Below are positions 47,301-58,989 of a stretch of 64,000 nt of DNA, in pieces. A program made the position numbers and the translations under genes. The notes under the pieces were generated by a model. That model worked only from the letters and a program-made list of their open reading frames with translations. It ran no database searches and was not told where the DNA came from. Origin of the DNA: Acheta domesticus (taxonomy: Eukaryota; Arthropoda; Insecta; Orthoptera; Gryllidae); NCBI GenBank assembly GCA_031308135.1, contig JAHLJT010009355.1, positions 3,843,217 to 3,907,216 of the forward strand. Reading direction: 5' to 3'. Numbering within the stretch: position 1 is the first letter of the stretch; every line of letters begins with the position of its first letter.

Positions 47301-50300
47301 TTTTTCGAAGTTGAGTTGATTGGCTTTGAAGCATTTTCAATAAATTGTTTGTTTTTATGTGAGACAATGTTAGAAAATGAAGCTTACTTAATTTTCTGAT
47401 ACCTTTGCCGTTGAAATATTCAGGAAAATGTAAATGGAATCACTACATAAAAAAATAAATTATAATTTTGCCCTTTTATTTGTTTCAATTCCTCAATTGC
47501 ATGTTTGTTTGTAATATTGCATCAAGTCAATACGACCTTATAAATGATTGATTATTATTAAAATAACTAATTTTGCAGTTATTTCTTGCTAAATATAATT
47601 TTATAAAGAAATAACTTAAAGAGGTCAGAAATGACCCCACGCCACCTCTAACTTTGGTGTCTAACTTTGTCTTAACTCTGGCAACCGCCACCTCTCCAGG
47701 GTTAAGACAATCAAGGTGGATAAAATTAATTATGCATCGGTAATCAACAATATTTTTTCACAGTCAATTCTTTTCATCTTACATTCAAAGTATATTAAAC
47801 CAGATAATTTAACAAATAAAAAATAAAGAAATGATTTTCAAATAAATGATTTGCTTATAGGACTACTGCAAAACAAATTTACTGATTTTCTAGTTCCTAC
47901 ATGTTCCCAGTAATATTCTCTTATCTCTAAAAAAGTAAAAGAATTCATTTACAATTTTACATTATATAGTGATAAAACTTAATAGAACAAAAGATTGCCT
48001 AGCTTTGCATATAATATAGATAAAGGCATTGTAAACCAAAATAAACTTGGCTTTGAGCATTCGAGAATCATAAGTAGAGACCGGATTTGTATGTAATTAC
48101 ATAATTTTTGTCTTTCTATCAACCGTTCTCAAATATCAAATCTTGGCGAATCGTCGCTGCCTGAACCAAATATCCAATTTTTTCGTTACATATTTTTACA
48201 TATTTAATAGGCTACTATACTACCTATATCACATATTTTGTTTTTTCACAAATTTTTTTTTATTTTATCAATTTTCTTCTATGGTATACATATTTTTATG
48301 AAAAGAAGTATTTTTTAAAAAAGATCATTTTTTCCTACATTATCACGGAGTACTATGGAATCAAGATGCGCTACGTTAAGATGCGTTCGGAAGATTTTTA
48401 CAGTCCGGCGCGCTTGCATCAGTAATCTCAGTGGCGGGAAGTACGTGTTAGCAACTGAAATCATTTTCACCTTTAGGTGTTAAAAGTATCGCTGACGCCG
48501 GTTTTCGTGAGCTTTGACCTCAATTTCCGAGAAACATTGGCGATCGCCGACGTGTAACACTTTGATGAGAATGCTGCAGTAATTGTTTGCTGGTCGTAGA
48601 TATCTCCAATTTTGAACGAGGGCTTCTATTGCGTCTAGTCCGGCTGCTAAACTACCTTCCTGGAGAGCAAGATGATTTACTACTGACGGGAAAGTTTTGT
48701 GGTGCAAAATATGCAAAAATGTTTGCTCTCAAAAGGATTTTTAAAATTTGTTTAGGAAATTTTTTATGAATGTAATGCCAAATTAGGTAAATGTGTTTTA
48801 TAATTGGTGTATTTTAATATTATGTGATTACCACATACACTTTCCATTAATAATACCACCACACCACATACACTTTCCATTAATAATATAATGTATAATT
48901 ATTTACATATAATAACATTTACATATTTATTACATATTCTCACTGTTTTATTACATATTTAGATACATATTTTTCCGGTCTCTAATCATAAGCAGAAGGC
49001 ATCTGTACTTACTCCTTGTGTAAGTACAGCAGGATTTCCCTGGTCAAGCATCTCTTCAAGTTGCTCATCTGTGGTCTGCACACCAACTGCAAGTAAACAA
49101 CACTTGTATGGTCTGTAAAAAATATTATTAAAATATATAATTCAAAGGCAAGAAAAGAAAATACTGACAGCATGCATTTTAATTACTTGAAAATAGTGGC
49201 AAACCCTACAATTTGTTAAAGATTTCTGGATTTTCTGATTTAAATGTCACAAAGCAAATTCTATATGAGAAGAGTGATAAAAGAGAAAAAATGCTTAAAA
49301 CATAATATGAAAAATTTTCAGGGTCATAACAATCTTTGACAATTCAAAACACAGGAACAAACTTAAAATAACAGAAAGGTAATGAAGGTAAAGAAAATGA
49401 AGGATGAAAGAGTCAGATAACAGAACAATACATAATTTTCAAATCAAAGTTAATATTCTGTAATCATTAGTATTAGTTAAACAATTAAAAACAGCACTTG
49501 CCCTATTTTTATTGAAGGACTAATACTAGTGGTAATGCACTTTTATTGCTACTTTTTCATTTCAATTTGAACTTTTTCTCAACAAATAAGTAAAAACTTA
49601 TTTGTTGTAATATTGTTACTAAATAAGTAAAAACTTATTTTAAAAAAAGGAGGTATAATACAAAAAAGTAAAATCTTGGATTTTTGAATGTGTTGTGTTT
49701 GAAAGTTAAATTATCTGCTAACTAACCAAACAAAAATCAACAGTTCTATTGAATACAGGAAAATAATATTTTAGTAATTCCATAGTCTTCTGACAAGGAA
49801 AAGGGAGAATTAATTTCAAACATTGATGATGTGTTCTCTATGTAAGCATAACTTATGAATAGAGCATTTTAGTCCTGACATTTATGGAAAACTGGCAAGA
49901 CAGTGGTTGTGGTCGAAATTACATTTGACCCATTCATCTTGTTGGGAGAAAGTTTAAAAACCCTGCTGTTGTATTTAAAATTATGAACAACCATATATAT
50001 CCCAATACATATTCCGAATATAAGACAACCCCATAAATACAAAGAGGCCTTCTGAGAATTTTTCAAACTTTTTCACCAATTCTTATTATAGCTCTACCAG
50101 TAGCGCAAATACCCTTGCAATGAGACTAGAAATGTTTCTTATAAGAGTGTTAACACTTATTGCTTGAGTTATTACAATTTTCTTGTTCCTTAAAATCATC
50201 ATAATCATGGCGATTGTCACTATACCATCTTCATCGTCATCCACATAATTTATCATTGTATCAAACACCAGATCATCTTCCTGTCACCGTCTTTTGTTCG

Positions 50301-53228
50301 TGGCCTCTGATTTTTTTAACAGTTCTTTCACACAAAATACTTAAAATTCGCATCGCTTAATGCTCGCGTGCTCGAGTTGTGAACAGCGAAATTTTGTCTC
50401 CATTTCGTGGGAAATTTCCAAGCTTGGGAAGTTTTTACTAAGAAAATATATCATTCTGTCTCTCAGGTTGGATGTAAATTGCGTACTTCTATCAATGTGG
50501 ACTTTTTATTTTTATTTTCCATATCCTACAAGAGAGAATTGCACTCGACGGGCGTCGAACCGAGTGTCAAGCTCCGCGTCACAAAAGAGATTTGTTCTTG
50601 GATTGGGTTTCACTCCAATGCCAGTCCCTTGAGAGTCCCTCTTTGCTGGCCCTTTCAAAAATATTGTTCTGGTTCACCCGGCAAATTCGCGGTGGACGTC
50701 GGTAATACCTCCGCTAATACAATTAGGTATTACATTTATAGATACGAGTAGTATCTTTCGCCTTTGCAACTTATTGTTACGTTGATATTCGACTTCCTTG
50801 AAATGGAAAGGAGTGGAAAAACATAAATCCTAGACTTAATCTGTAAATATAAGGCGACCTGGTATTTTTCGAATGAGGAATTCATGAACAATCAAGTGCA
50901 ATTTCAGGCATTCAGTTACTGGCAATATCACTGTTCTTCACGAACATTAGTACCATTGCTTAAGAATAAATCCAGAAGAAACGGGGTAGTGATCATAGGA
51001 GCGGTTATTCATGGTTCCGGAAGAATAAGGCCGTTGAAGCCCGATTCAATTGGGAAGGTGATTGACAGTTCTCTGTGACGAAGGGCGCTTCTCCGAAGGA
51101 AGCTGCCCACTGAGACGGAACGAGTCGAGTCAGGTCGCGGAGTTGCCGCTGGCGAACCGAGAACACTAGAACGTCGGGCAGCGACTCCTCCCGCCTCGCC
51201 TCGCCGCCCGCGCTCCTGCCTTCGCTGCGCGCGAAATGTGTTCTGTTTGTGAACCACCACATACACTGTAGGCGCAGTAGGCCGAAATATTTATTTAATT
51301 TAGTGAAGAACGTGATGTGTAGCCCTTCCAGAACAAGCTGCTGCTTCAAGCAATGTGAGTAAATGATTTGGTTACTGTTATAATTATTTTTGAAGTGTTT
51401 ATTTTCGTGTCCTGGTGGTGTTGATGTTGCAGTCAATTTTTTACTCTATTGAACGCATTATTTAGTATTTTTGGTGAATTTATTTTGAAAAGGTTTTACT
51501 GATTTCAAACGTGCATTCGAAGAGAGCAGTTATGTGGAAAGGTTGACCGCCTTGGAAAAAAATGGTTGTATCTCTGGGTGTGATTGATTGATTGATTGAC
51601 TAGTGTCTCCGAGCGCGTCAACAGCTAAAGTCACTATTCCCGTAAGCGTAGGACATGAGGTGGCGGTGATCTTCCCCAGCTGAATGATGAGATTTGGCGT
51701 CGATCTACCGTCGTCGGTCAAATTGCATGCATTTTTATTTGCGTTATTTTTTTCTGAATAAATATATTTATTTCTTTTGTAAATAATAAACAATTTAAAT
51801 GTTTCTGGAGTGTGTCTACAATGCAAATTTTTGCGTAGAAAGTATTTTTTTTTAAACCAATGTTTGAGTGCTCAGCCTGTCAGAATATCCAAGGTGTTTG
51901 TTAGACAAAATATGCTTAAAATTGCCTTAAGAGCTTACTTTCGAAGTTTCGTCGTTTCCTCCCGGGATATATAATTTGTATGTGTGTGAGAGTTTTTAGT
52001 GATTTTCGGTTGGTATGGCCAGTGTGTGTTTGAAGCTCCTTCCTCCCGAGCAAGAAAGCCAAAGTCAAAAGTCTATCCCATCTACTAATTTTACTATTGA
52101 TCTTTACTTTGGCGAACGATTGTTTAGTCATTTTCGAACCATCAATTCTGTAAAACTTTGAATTTTGATATTGGCACTTCTTGCAACAAGTGTGTACATA
52201 TTCAATGAATATATAAATATATTCGAATGTGTTTGTATTCATATGCGTGTATATTAATCGCGCAACTTTTCTTGAACGATGACCTTGCGTCCCCTCTGGC
52301 ACAATAAGCAGTTGAAGACAACAGCTCGCAGTGAGCACTGACGAAAACATTCCAAACACATCTTCACTGACGCGAAATAGAAACTATTTTCTGTTGAAGA
52401 CGAGAACTTCTGTCTGCGATTTTCTCCAAAATATCTAAAGAAATGACCGAAGCAGGTGAAGATCCATCACAGGAGTGACCTTGAACTCCGAAGAAAGTTA
52501 GAAAGCAAATAATTGAAAATGTTGCGAAGGCATAACTGATTCTCCAGAGATTGGCATTGCTTCATAAAACCTAGTGATCGATTTCGTAACTAATACCCCC
52601 CACTCTACCCATATTTCTTCAATCCATCGTTTAAGAAAAGTTGCGCGAGTAACACACATAACTCCGCTGGTACTCACTGATTTCCTGTTGCCGCTGTATC
52701 CGCGCCTTACACCGCTCGCGGTAGTCCGTTTGCGTGCGGTTGTACTCCGTCATCACTTCGACGAACTTGCGCGACAGAGTGGAGTGCTGAGTCTTGCGTA
52801 TCCGCAGGTCGGCCGCCGACCGTGCCGAGGGCTCATCTTGCTCGATGCTGGTCTCGATGGCTGTGGCAGAGACCGCCGTATGATGTCCCCTCCGGGATGC
52901 ACTCGCGGCAAAAACACGGTGAAGCCTCGATTTACGAGCCTCGCCCAAAGCCTCAAAGGGCAGCAAAGCTAACTAGCGCGACATGCGGCTCCTGACTGCG
53001 TGGCGCGGCCCGAGGCTTTGGTCGAGTCTTCACCCTGTTTTCACCCAACCGCAATTCGTGCAAATGCATCTGATTAGTCGAGTACATTTAGTTTTTCAAG
53101 TAAAACGATCTTTGTACCCTCGCAAAAGTACATAGGAGTCTATTGCAACTTACCTTTCAATTTTGTTCGGACTTTGAAGGATATTTTTTTAATATCTGCC
53201 ATTAAGTCTTCCAGTTCTTGTTTAACCT
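44248..53228 (-). CDS. Syx1A: Syntaxin-1A, 3' part of gene (six coding exons, N-terminus outside window)
   Basis: Plasma-membrane Qa-SNARE of synaptic vesicle fusion, partner of SNAP-25 and synaptobrevin and bound by Unc18. Coding exons on the minus strand join as 53228-53154, 52860-52678, 49086-49013, 46331-46194, 45580-45470 and 44328-44248. All introns have GT-AG ends and the phases fit, giving about 219 residues and a stop. Order: Hb helix ([10 protein letters not shown]), Hc helix with [20 protein letters not shown], linker, SNARE motif from [17 protein letters not shown] through [18 protein letters not shown], then a hydrophobic anchor ending IASYLGF. The zero-layer glutamine is in LVESQ, at the end of the fourth visible exon. 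Family members have about 290 residues, so about 70 N-terminal residues (N-peptide, Ha) are missing. I found no matching exon up to 64000, so they probably lie beyond it. No frameshift or stop is seen; the gene looks intact. Seen: exons and splice sites. Known: the function of the family. Confidence 0.97.
44745..44868. mobile_element. Hairpin element in Syx1A intron
   Basis: TTTCAGGAACAAAGTGAGTT and its inverse AAGTGACTTTGTTCCTGAAA flank 124 bp. Pairing extends over about 36 bp per arm (through GCTTGAGC/GCTCAAGC) with about six mismatches. It looks like a small MITE; no target duplication is visible. Confidence 0.7.
45470..45580 (-). CDS. Syx1A: Syx1A exon: C-terminal half of SNARE motif and juxtamembrane basic patch
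   Basis: 111-bp, phase-0 exon of 37 codons, acceptor gttgtag, donor GTAAGTG. It encodes [20 protein letters not shown] and [17 protein letters not shown]. The basic tail KARR, joined to KK of the next exon, is the polybasic lipid-binding patch of neuronal syntaxins. Confidence 0.97.
46194..46331 (-). CDS. Syx1A: Syx1A exon: N-terminal half of SNARE motif
   Basis: 138-bp, phase-0 exon of 46 codons with acceptor tattttag and donor GTACTG (a weaker donor than the others). It encodes [20 protein letters not shown], then [20 protein letters not shown] and VLVESQ. The terminal Q is the ionic zero-layer residue that makes this a Q-SNARE. The intron before it, 46332-49012, carries a piggyBac-type element. 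Confidence 0.97.
47091..47705. mobile_element. piggyBac-type non-autonomous element in Syx1A intron
   Basis: TTAA borders at 47091-47094 and 47702-47705. Left TTAACCCGAGAGAGGTGGTG, inverse of right TTAACCCTGGAGAGGTGGCG. Subterminal GGGGTC-TCTTG-TGACCCC and, on the right, GGTCAGAAATGACCCC. 615 bp, no transposase. It sits between the linker and SNARE exons, clear of splice sites. Confidence 0.87.
49013..49086 (-). CDS. Syx1A: Syx1A exon: linker between Habc and SNARE motif
   Basis: 74-bp exon, acceptor tttacttgcag, donor GTAAGTAC. It encodes [20 protein letters not shown] and LTQG, the hinge that precedes the SNARE helix. The isoleucine codon before it is split across the 3591-bp intron, giving EIIGVQT at the junction. 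It ends on a codon boundary after TQG, as expected for this family. Confidence 0.94.
49580..49640. repeat. Two adjacent AAATAAGTAAAAACTTATTT hairpins
   Basis: A near-perfect palindrome at 49580-49607 and a second copy of its core at 49621-49640, in the 3591-bp Syx1A intron. Confidence 0.85.
50880..51365 (+). promoter_or_regulatory. CpG island inside Syx1A intron, possible antisense or internal promoter
   Basis: 51060-51240 is CpG-rich (CGCCTCGCCTCGCCGCCCGC) in an AT-rich intron. On the plus strand a donor-like CAATGTGAGTAAATG follows at 51350-51364. On the minus strand a 143-codon ORF spans it without resemblance to syntaxin. It may be a promoter or a GC-rich mobile element. Confidence 0.3.
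51583..51725 (-). mobile_element. SINE family S1, 3' fragment with (TTGA)n tail, in Syx1A intron
   Basis: TGATTGATTGATTGATTGAC, then GAGCGCGTCAACAGCTAAAG, ATTCCCGTAAGCGTAGG and GGCGGTGATCTTCCCCAGCT match the 3' part of S1. The tail repeat fits a SINE in minus orientation, cut off at its 5' side. Confidence 0.78.
52678..52860 (-). CDS. Syx1A: Syx1A exon: Hc helix
   Basis: 183-bp exon with acceptor tgccacag before CCATCGAG and donor GTGAGTACC. It encodes [15 protein letters not shown], then the very conserved [20 protein letters not shown] and [20 protein letters not shown], the Hc helix that folds back on the SNARE motif in closed syntaxin. The reading frame is open upstream of the acceptor, but that extension does not resemble syntaxin and is intronic. 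The exon is clearly more GC-rich than the other five. Confidence 0.96.
53154..53228 (-). CDS. Syx1A: Syx1A exon: Hb helix of the Habc domain
   Basis: 75-bp internal exon. The acceptor is tttcag before AGGTTAAAC and the donor is GTAAGTTG. It encodes [19 protein letters not shown] followed by RTKLK, the second helix of the regulatory three-helix bundle. It starts with the last two bases of a codon and ends with one base of the next, which completes an alanine codon across the 293-bp intron. This is the most N-terminal syntaxin exon in the window. Confidence 0.95.
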
Positions 53229-54103
53229 CTGAAACATAATGAAATCATTAGATACAATTCAAAGACTCGCTACTTTACATACTAAAGAGTAAAATGATAT
53301 GTACTTTGTAGCAAGATGAAAGACTTCCATTCAGTTCGGCAGTTCAGGCCGTCGTGTTTTTAAGAGGTTGGTGGTGCACCTCAATGTTGTTGTAATTTGT
53401 TAAATGTCAAGTTCTCAATTTTCTTGCATTCAATTATTCATGTAACGAAATCCTTTTTTGCTTTCGTTTCATTTCTCTCAGTGTTCGTTTTTTGACACCC
53501 ATCAGTTTATTACATTACATCAACGAACACAAATATGAACTAAAGGCAGGTCAATCAGTAGCATTCACTCAAATCTTAAACAATAATAGTTGGTTGTCGT
53601 AATATCACGACGAGTGTAAATGTATTGAAGTATTCTTACATATCTCTAGAACGAAACTGTAGCTCAAAGTGATTAATTGTAAAAACGTTCAATTAAGACT
53701 CGATATTCATATCGTACTTGCGTATTCCACAAATGTTTACGTTCATCACAGATGAGTGGTATGTGATAATAATTTTACGTGCAATTTTTTGTAATGTCGC
53801 GAACAAATGTTTGGTTGACTGCATGAGGAAGATTACATGAAACTGCCTGTTACAACAGAGGACGAAGCAAATTGATCTACTTTGGTTCACAGTTCGAATA
53901 ATTGTATTTTTTTTTCATTTCAATTCATTTATTTTTGTCTGAATTAACATCGTTCAGCCTTTCAGCTCTACAGATGATTGATGACTTACACTAATCTTAA
54001 AAAGTACGAGCGGGGAAACTCATTGAGCACCGCCAGAACATCACTGGAGATGATTTTAATTGCTTAAGTTATTTATTTCTATTGAAAGGTGGAAAAGCAG
54101 ATT
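53229..54103. other. Probable upstream intron of Syx1A, no exon seen
   Basis: AT-rich. I searched the minus strand for the Ha-helix exon (DEFF...VEEIR...MIDK pattern) and did not find it here or elsewhere to 64000. Confidence 0.5.
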
Positions 54104-54520
54104 CTAATCGTAATGAAGAAGGGGCCATCTGTTTTTTATTCTCAGGAAGGGAGGGTTATCTACGCAAAGGTTGTAAAAGGGTGGTCCGGTTACGTTAGGT
54201 AGGTGGAAGCAGACATTGTGGGATAAGTGAATGATTTGCTCTTTTGTTGGTTTTAGGTTGAAATCCGAATGGAGGGTTGAGTTTCTGACGAACCATGGGG
54301 CTTGGTTACAATGAGGAGGATTCTGTTTTGGACGACTTGGATCTTGTTTGTGTGGGATGCTGCTGAATGACACCAGACCGGGCATGCGTAAAGGAGTGGT
54401 CGGAGAATGGATTTGTATGAAAGCACTGTATTTTCGAGGCTGAGGCTGCTTTTACGGTTAATAATGGGTCGATTGATGAAGTTCGAATAATCGTCTTACG
54501 CAGGTTCATGATCTCTTATC
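54104..54520 (-). pseudogene. Decayed Jockey-type LINE, C-terminal end of reverse transcriptase
   Basis: On the minus strand, frames give KSSLSLENTVLSYKSILRPL, LTHARPVWCHSAASHTNKIQ, VVQNRILL and APWFVRNSTLHSDFNL, the conserved thumb/C-terminal region of Jockey-clade ORF2 (family: LYKSILRP, PVWG, KLQVxQNK, APWFVRN, LH). Frameshifts separate the parts. No 5' or 3' end was found. Confidence 0.87.
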
Positions 54521-55625
54521 GTGATCAGAAAGGTAGCACATTTCACAAGTGGGAGGGAGGGCGACTGCACAAGACTAGAAGTACATGATGAACGCCTGAA
54601 CGAGGTTTTACGCAAAAACTGTGTTTCCCTCTCTCCCAAAATGTGTTGTAAACAAAACTACCTCCAAGCTGTCAGCCATCGGCTTAGACGTCACTATTGT
54701 TAGAAGACAATCATCGTCAACTACAGTTAATAGTTATGGATTCAAAAGCACTAGACATTAAGTTATATAAAAACTTTGTAGGCAAGACTTTTATTCTAAT
54801 GATTAATTTTCTTTCTCAGGTCTTAGTTTCTTTCTTCCTCAGGTTTCCACGTCCCTCTTATTACTTCTTCATAATAATCTGTAATAATCTTAGAAAAGTA
54901 TAAATATTTTGCATTTTTGGAAATTGTGACAATTTTTCTAGATTTCTCCACAACAAAACGTTCTATTGGGTATCTACATATTTTTCCCTAGCATCAGTTC
55001 CCTCACGATATGTGGATCCAATATGCTTAATTTTTTTATTTTATTTTTTTGTTGCTCGAACGTTTAAGATGTATCCCAACTTTCCAAAAAGCACTTTCAG
55101 CCATATTGATTCTTGTGAATTGAATGTTTTTTTTCTGAACAACTTCATTCCATTGTGGATCGTTAAATGATGTCATACCCTTTTTTAAGATAAGAGTAAT
55201 TGTTAATAATAAGACTAAGGGGAGAAAAGTTCCGATGTACTGCGCATTCCCACTAGTTGTCAAAACTTATACTGCATTAAGTGTGCTAATACAATCCTCA
55301 CATCTTCATTAAAACACGTTTGGGCACTTCGTAATAAAGAATAGGTGAGAAAAAATTAATTGTTAATCATGTTTCCAGCTCCTTCTGCGAATACAATTCC
55401 TGTTTTTGTATAAAAAATATTTTATCTTCTCAAGCTTTTAGGAATGGAAATTGCTCTCAAAGAAATTAATCATATTTTGTGCCTAACTCTATTTTCTACT
55501 ATTGGTTAAAACTGGAACATAACTCTTGTCATAAAAATATAACGCGAATTTGAAGCCTTTCATTTGTTTGAAATACAATGGAGTAGCTGCCACGGAAATT
55601 AAAGCAGGAGAGTGAAGGGTGAATA

Positions 55626-56130
55626 ATTGATTGATTGATTGATTGATTGAAAGTTCGTGATTCCGGGCGCGTCAAATACTGAGGTCATTAGTCCCGTAAG
55701 TAGTGCGTGTTTTTTCCTCTGGTGGTGGTGATGGCGGTGATCTTTTTCCCGCTCGATGGCGAGATCCGGCGTCGACCTTCGTCAACCAGCGGGGTTTTCC
55801 CTCAACCAGATATCTCCCAGCGAGGAACAGCCCCAGCCGGGACAAGCTGTAAGCTCCCGACCGGTCTCCCGGCATGTGTGGTAGTGTAGAGCATGTGAAT
55901 GTAAGTGTGTGATTAAGGGATGAGGATAAGACAAGGAAGAGGTAGGAAAGATAGTGCGCGGTCCGTGTCCCGTTTGTTAGGGCACTGCTCCGGCATTCGC
56001 CTGGTGTTGATGGGCGAAACCACGGAATACTAGCGATCAGAGCGGGCGGCGGGCCTCTAGCCAGCGACTGAATTCGCCCTAGGCGAGTAGCTCGTGTGGA
56101 GGCGAGGACCTCCCGGTGCGGGGCAGTGCC
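55626..56130 (-). mobile_element. SINE family S1, copy with (TTGA)n tail
   Basis: Tail of six ATTG units at 55627-55650, then GTGATTCCGGGCGCGTCAAA, AGCCGGGACAAGCTGTAAGC, TCTCCCGGCATGTGTGG and GCACTGCTCCGGCATTCGCC, collinear with 11607-12040. The tRNA-like head is replaced or lost in a GC-rich stretch reaching about 56340. Confidence 0.85.
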
Positions 56131-56394
56131 ATCGCGGCCGCTCCCGCATCGCTCGCGGGTGGCGATTTGTGCTGCGCCCCTGGGCGGCGGGCGGCCCGTG
56201 CCTGCTCGGGCGGGGGCGTCGCTTAGGCATGACGCGTGGGGCAGAGGGCTGGTGCAACACTCTGCACTCCTGCGAGGGCAATCTAATTCGCATGTGCCCT
56301 TCCCTGCAGCATCAAGCAGCCGTTTGCAACCTGTGCCTAGCGTCTAAACCTTTTAGCTGTTTTTCTCCAGATTTGATCTTCCTCAATCAATCTG

Positions 56395-56795
56395 GCTGAT
56401 CTCGTGGCTCCTTGAATTTGAAACCGATATTTCAATTTTGGGGGGTACTTTACATAAAGCCCCTGAGACATTTTCCAAATCTTCAAAAAAATGGCTCCGT
56501 TGTTTCTGATTAAATTTTGTTCATGGATAGTGTGAAGGACATTTAAGAGAATGGTACAGGTGTCACGTTCGTTGAAAACGCTAATTTTTCAAAAATTGCA
56601 AAAGTTCAAAATTTTTTGGCGTCTTCCTAAAACTAAAATATTAAAGATAGAGATTTTTTCCTTCATGAAATATTTTCCTTAAAGATAGATTTTGAAATAA
56701 GATCATGCGCACATTTTCGAAAATTTGAGTATTTTTCACATAATTTTTCCGTGAAAATACCAGACAGAAAGAAAGTGCTGTTTTAGCACCACTAG
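56395..56795 (+). mobile_element. Helitron-like family H, 3' half with intact terminus
   Basis: GGTACTTTACATAAAGCCC, CATTTTCCAAATC and AAAATTGCAAAAGTTC match 29450-29640. The end is a perfect hairpin GTGCT-GTTTT-AGCAC, then CACTAG (CTAG at 56792-56795) and host T. The 5' half is missing. Confidence 0.68.
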
Positions 56796-56799
56796 TTCG

Positions 56800-58690
56800 A
56801 ATACGAAAACCTTTCCAAAGTGTTCCTAAGGTTCTGTTTCCGACGACGTTTTTCGTAGAAGTTTTAATGCAGTCCTCTCCCGGCTTCGTTCCGTCGCAGT
56901 GGACCCCGCCGCCTCGGGCCTGTCCCGCCCCTGCGTCCGCCGCCCGCGGCCTCGTCACGGCGGGGATTTCGTTAATCCAGAAACATCGTTTTAATTATAT
57001 TGTCTGTTATTTATGCACTGGAGATACCAGGGGTCGTCCATAAATTACGCAACGCTAAAGAGGGGGGGGGAGTTTAAGGCAGCGTTACGCTGCTTTACAC
57101 AGGGGGAGGGGGTATTCGTTTATTGTTTCATAATATTGATATTTTTTTACATTTTTCAACATCTGCCGAAATAATACCTTTTTTAAGCTTGCACTACAAC
57201 ATTAAACTATTAATTAATTTAAAAACAAAAGTTAATTAACGTTGTAAGATGTAAATTGTCACAAATAGTGATATTTTTCATCAATTTGTTATTGAAATTG
57301 TAAGTCTGCGAAGAAAATAATCAAAATTGTTATGTAGTTTATACAAAAATCCATTCAAATTGGCGCAGTGGGCTCTCACCCGTGACGGCGTGTGCGTGGC
57401 TTGTGATAAAATTTTCTCACCTGTGCATCCTTCCTTTACTTATAGCTTGTCCTCACGTTCATCCGAAACATTTCGTTTTAATACATCGTTTGCTATTCTC
57501 GTTTCTTCGGTGCGAATGCTAAATGTCGCCTTGAGTCCGAAGATAGTCGCGAGTGTCAGCTTTTTGAAGTCGAGAAACACAAAGTTATTCAAGAAAGAAC
57601 TCGTAGCAGAATACAAAAGTGGCGCGTTGAGAAAAGAAAGGTTCTGGAACAAATTTATTGGATACACATTATTTCTTCCACTCTCCACTCTCTTTTCAGT
57701 ACTAATGAAGCTCTATAACTACATCGTTATTTACTCGAATTCCTCCGAATCACAATTTTTCTTTTCATCTAACCTTCCTTATAACTTATAACGTGATGGT
57801 CTCTGACTCGAACGGTGATAAATTGTAGTTTGTAAATATTGAGGTTCTATTATATGGAGTGTTTTCGCATTTACTTATTTATTAAATAATTTGTGTGTTA
57901 ATCCACAGTATTTCCGAAGTATATTATTGAACCATCAATTGTCAGAATAATATTCTGCGAGTAATTAAAATGAAAACTAAAAGATTTCTTGTGATGTTTT
58001 ACGCATTATAGTAAACATTGCTAGGAGGTTTTTCGGTTCTATCGTGATTTTTGTATAAAATGTCCATCTAAATTGATTGTATCAAAATTATATTTTAATA
58101 CTACAAGGAAAAACAAAGTTAATGAGTAAAGAAGTTTTACTACGAGCCATTTAATGCAAAATGCATGTAGTATAAACGTAAGAGTGGCTCATTTTTCTCA
58201 CAGTTAATCATAAACCTGTCACTTTGGCTCATTCTTACGCGGATTTTTCTATATCTTGGGTGTTGCGCCTCCCTATAATTCGTATTTACCAACCATTCTC
58301 ATGCTATTCTGAATTACAGGTCTGTTGTAGTCTAAGTTACAGGCCTTGCTTAAGTTGCGATTGATCCAAACTCACAGTGAGACATTGCTAAAGAGTTGAT
58401 GTTTGGAAAGATTTGTTGGATACATTTATGTTTATGAAGAAAACAAAACAACAACAAGAAACTGAAACTGAACTTTTTGACGTTGGAAAAACAGTGTTAT
58501 CTGAAGGAAATTCCACAGCTGAAATCGTGTCTACTTCACGTACGTACGAACGACGTCCCGTCACTTCTCATGTATTGAAGTACAGAAGAATTAATTGAAA
58601 ATCTCAAAACATCGCACATATTCAGCTTTCGTCCCTCTGCTTCTTCCACTTGACACAATTTTCAGAAACCGCAGTGGATTAGCGCAGTAT
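56800..58690. other. No gene recognised; possible element end at 57030
   Basis: GGGGTCGTCCATAAATTACG at 57031 followed by a G-rich run looks like a transposon terminus but no partner was found. A 154-codon plus ORF at 57327-57791 has an 82-codon ORF opposite it on the minus strand; neither resembles a known family. A 61-codon ORF at 58413 is also unidentified. Confidence 0.35.
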
Positions 58691-58697
58691 TACTACC

Positions 58698-58716
58698 ATA
58701 CACATGCGCACGCACG

Positions 58717-58751
<35 letters not shown>
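58698..58751. repeat. (CA)n/(CG)n microsatellite
   Basis: CACGCACG units followed by about 17 CA repeats. Confidence 0.95.
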
Positions 58752-58753
<2 letters not shown>

Positions 58754-58989
58754 CGTATTCCCTATTTACAGCGGCGCCATTTCCATTGAAGTCCGGCGCT
58801 TTGTGACAAACTGCGCTGTAAAACCAGAGGAGGCGTCGGCTCTGATCAGAACTCGCTTTTCTCTTTTATCGCGTGTAAATTGCGTTTTACGGTTCGTATT
58901 TTACGATTTCACGAGCCATAAACTGCGGCTGCCGCCCGCGCCGCCATCGCCTCACTTGCACCAGCTGCAGTCCTTACGGGAAACGCCTC

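Noticed and set aside
52861..52966. Upstream extension of the Hc exon reading frame to a Met
   Set aside because: A good acceptor lies at 52861 and the preceding exon joins in phase; the extension does not resemble syntaxin.
57327..57791. 154-codon plus-strand ORF as a gene
   Set aside because: No recognisable domain, no splice or promoter context, and an 82-codon ORF lies opposite; AT-rich flanks suggest chance or a decayed element.
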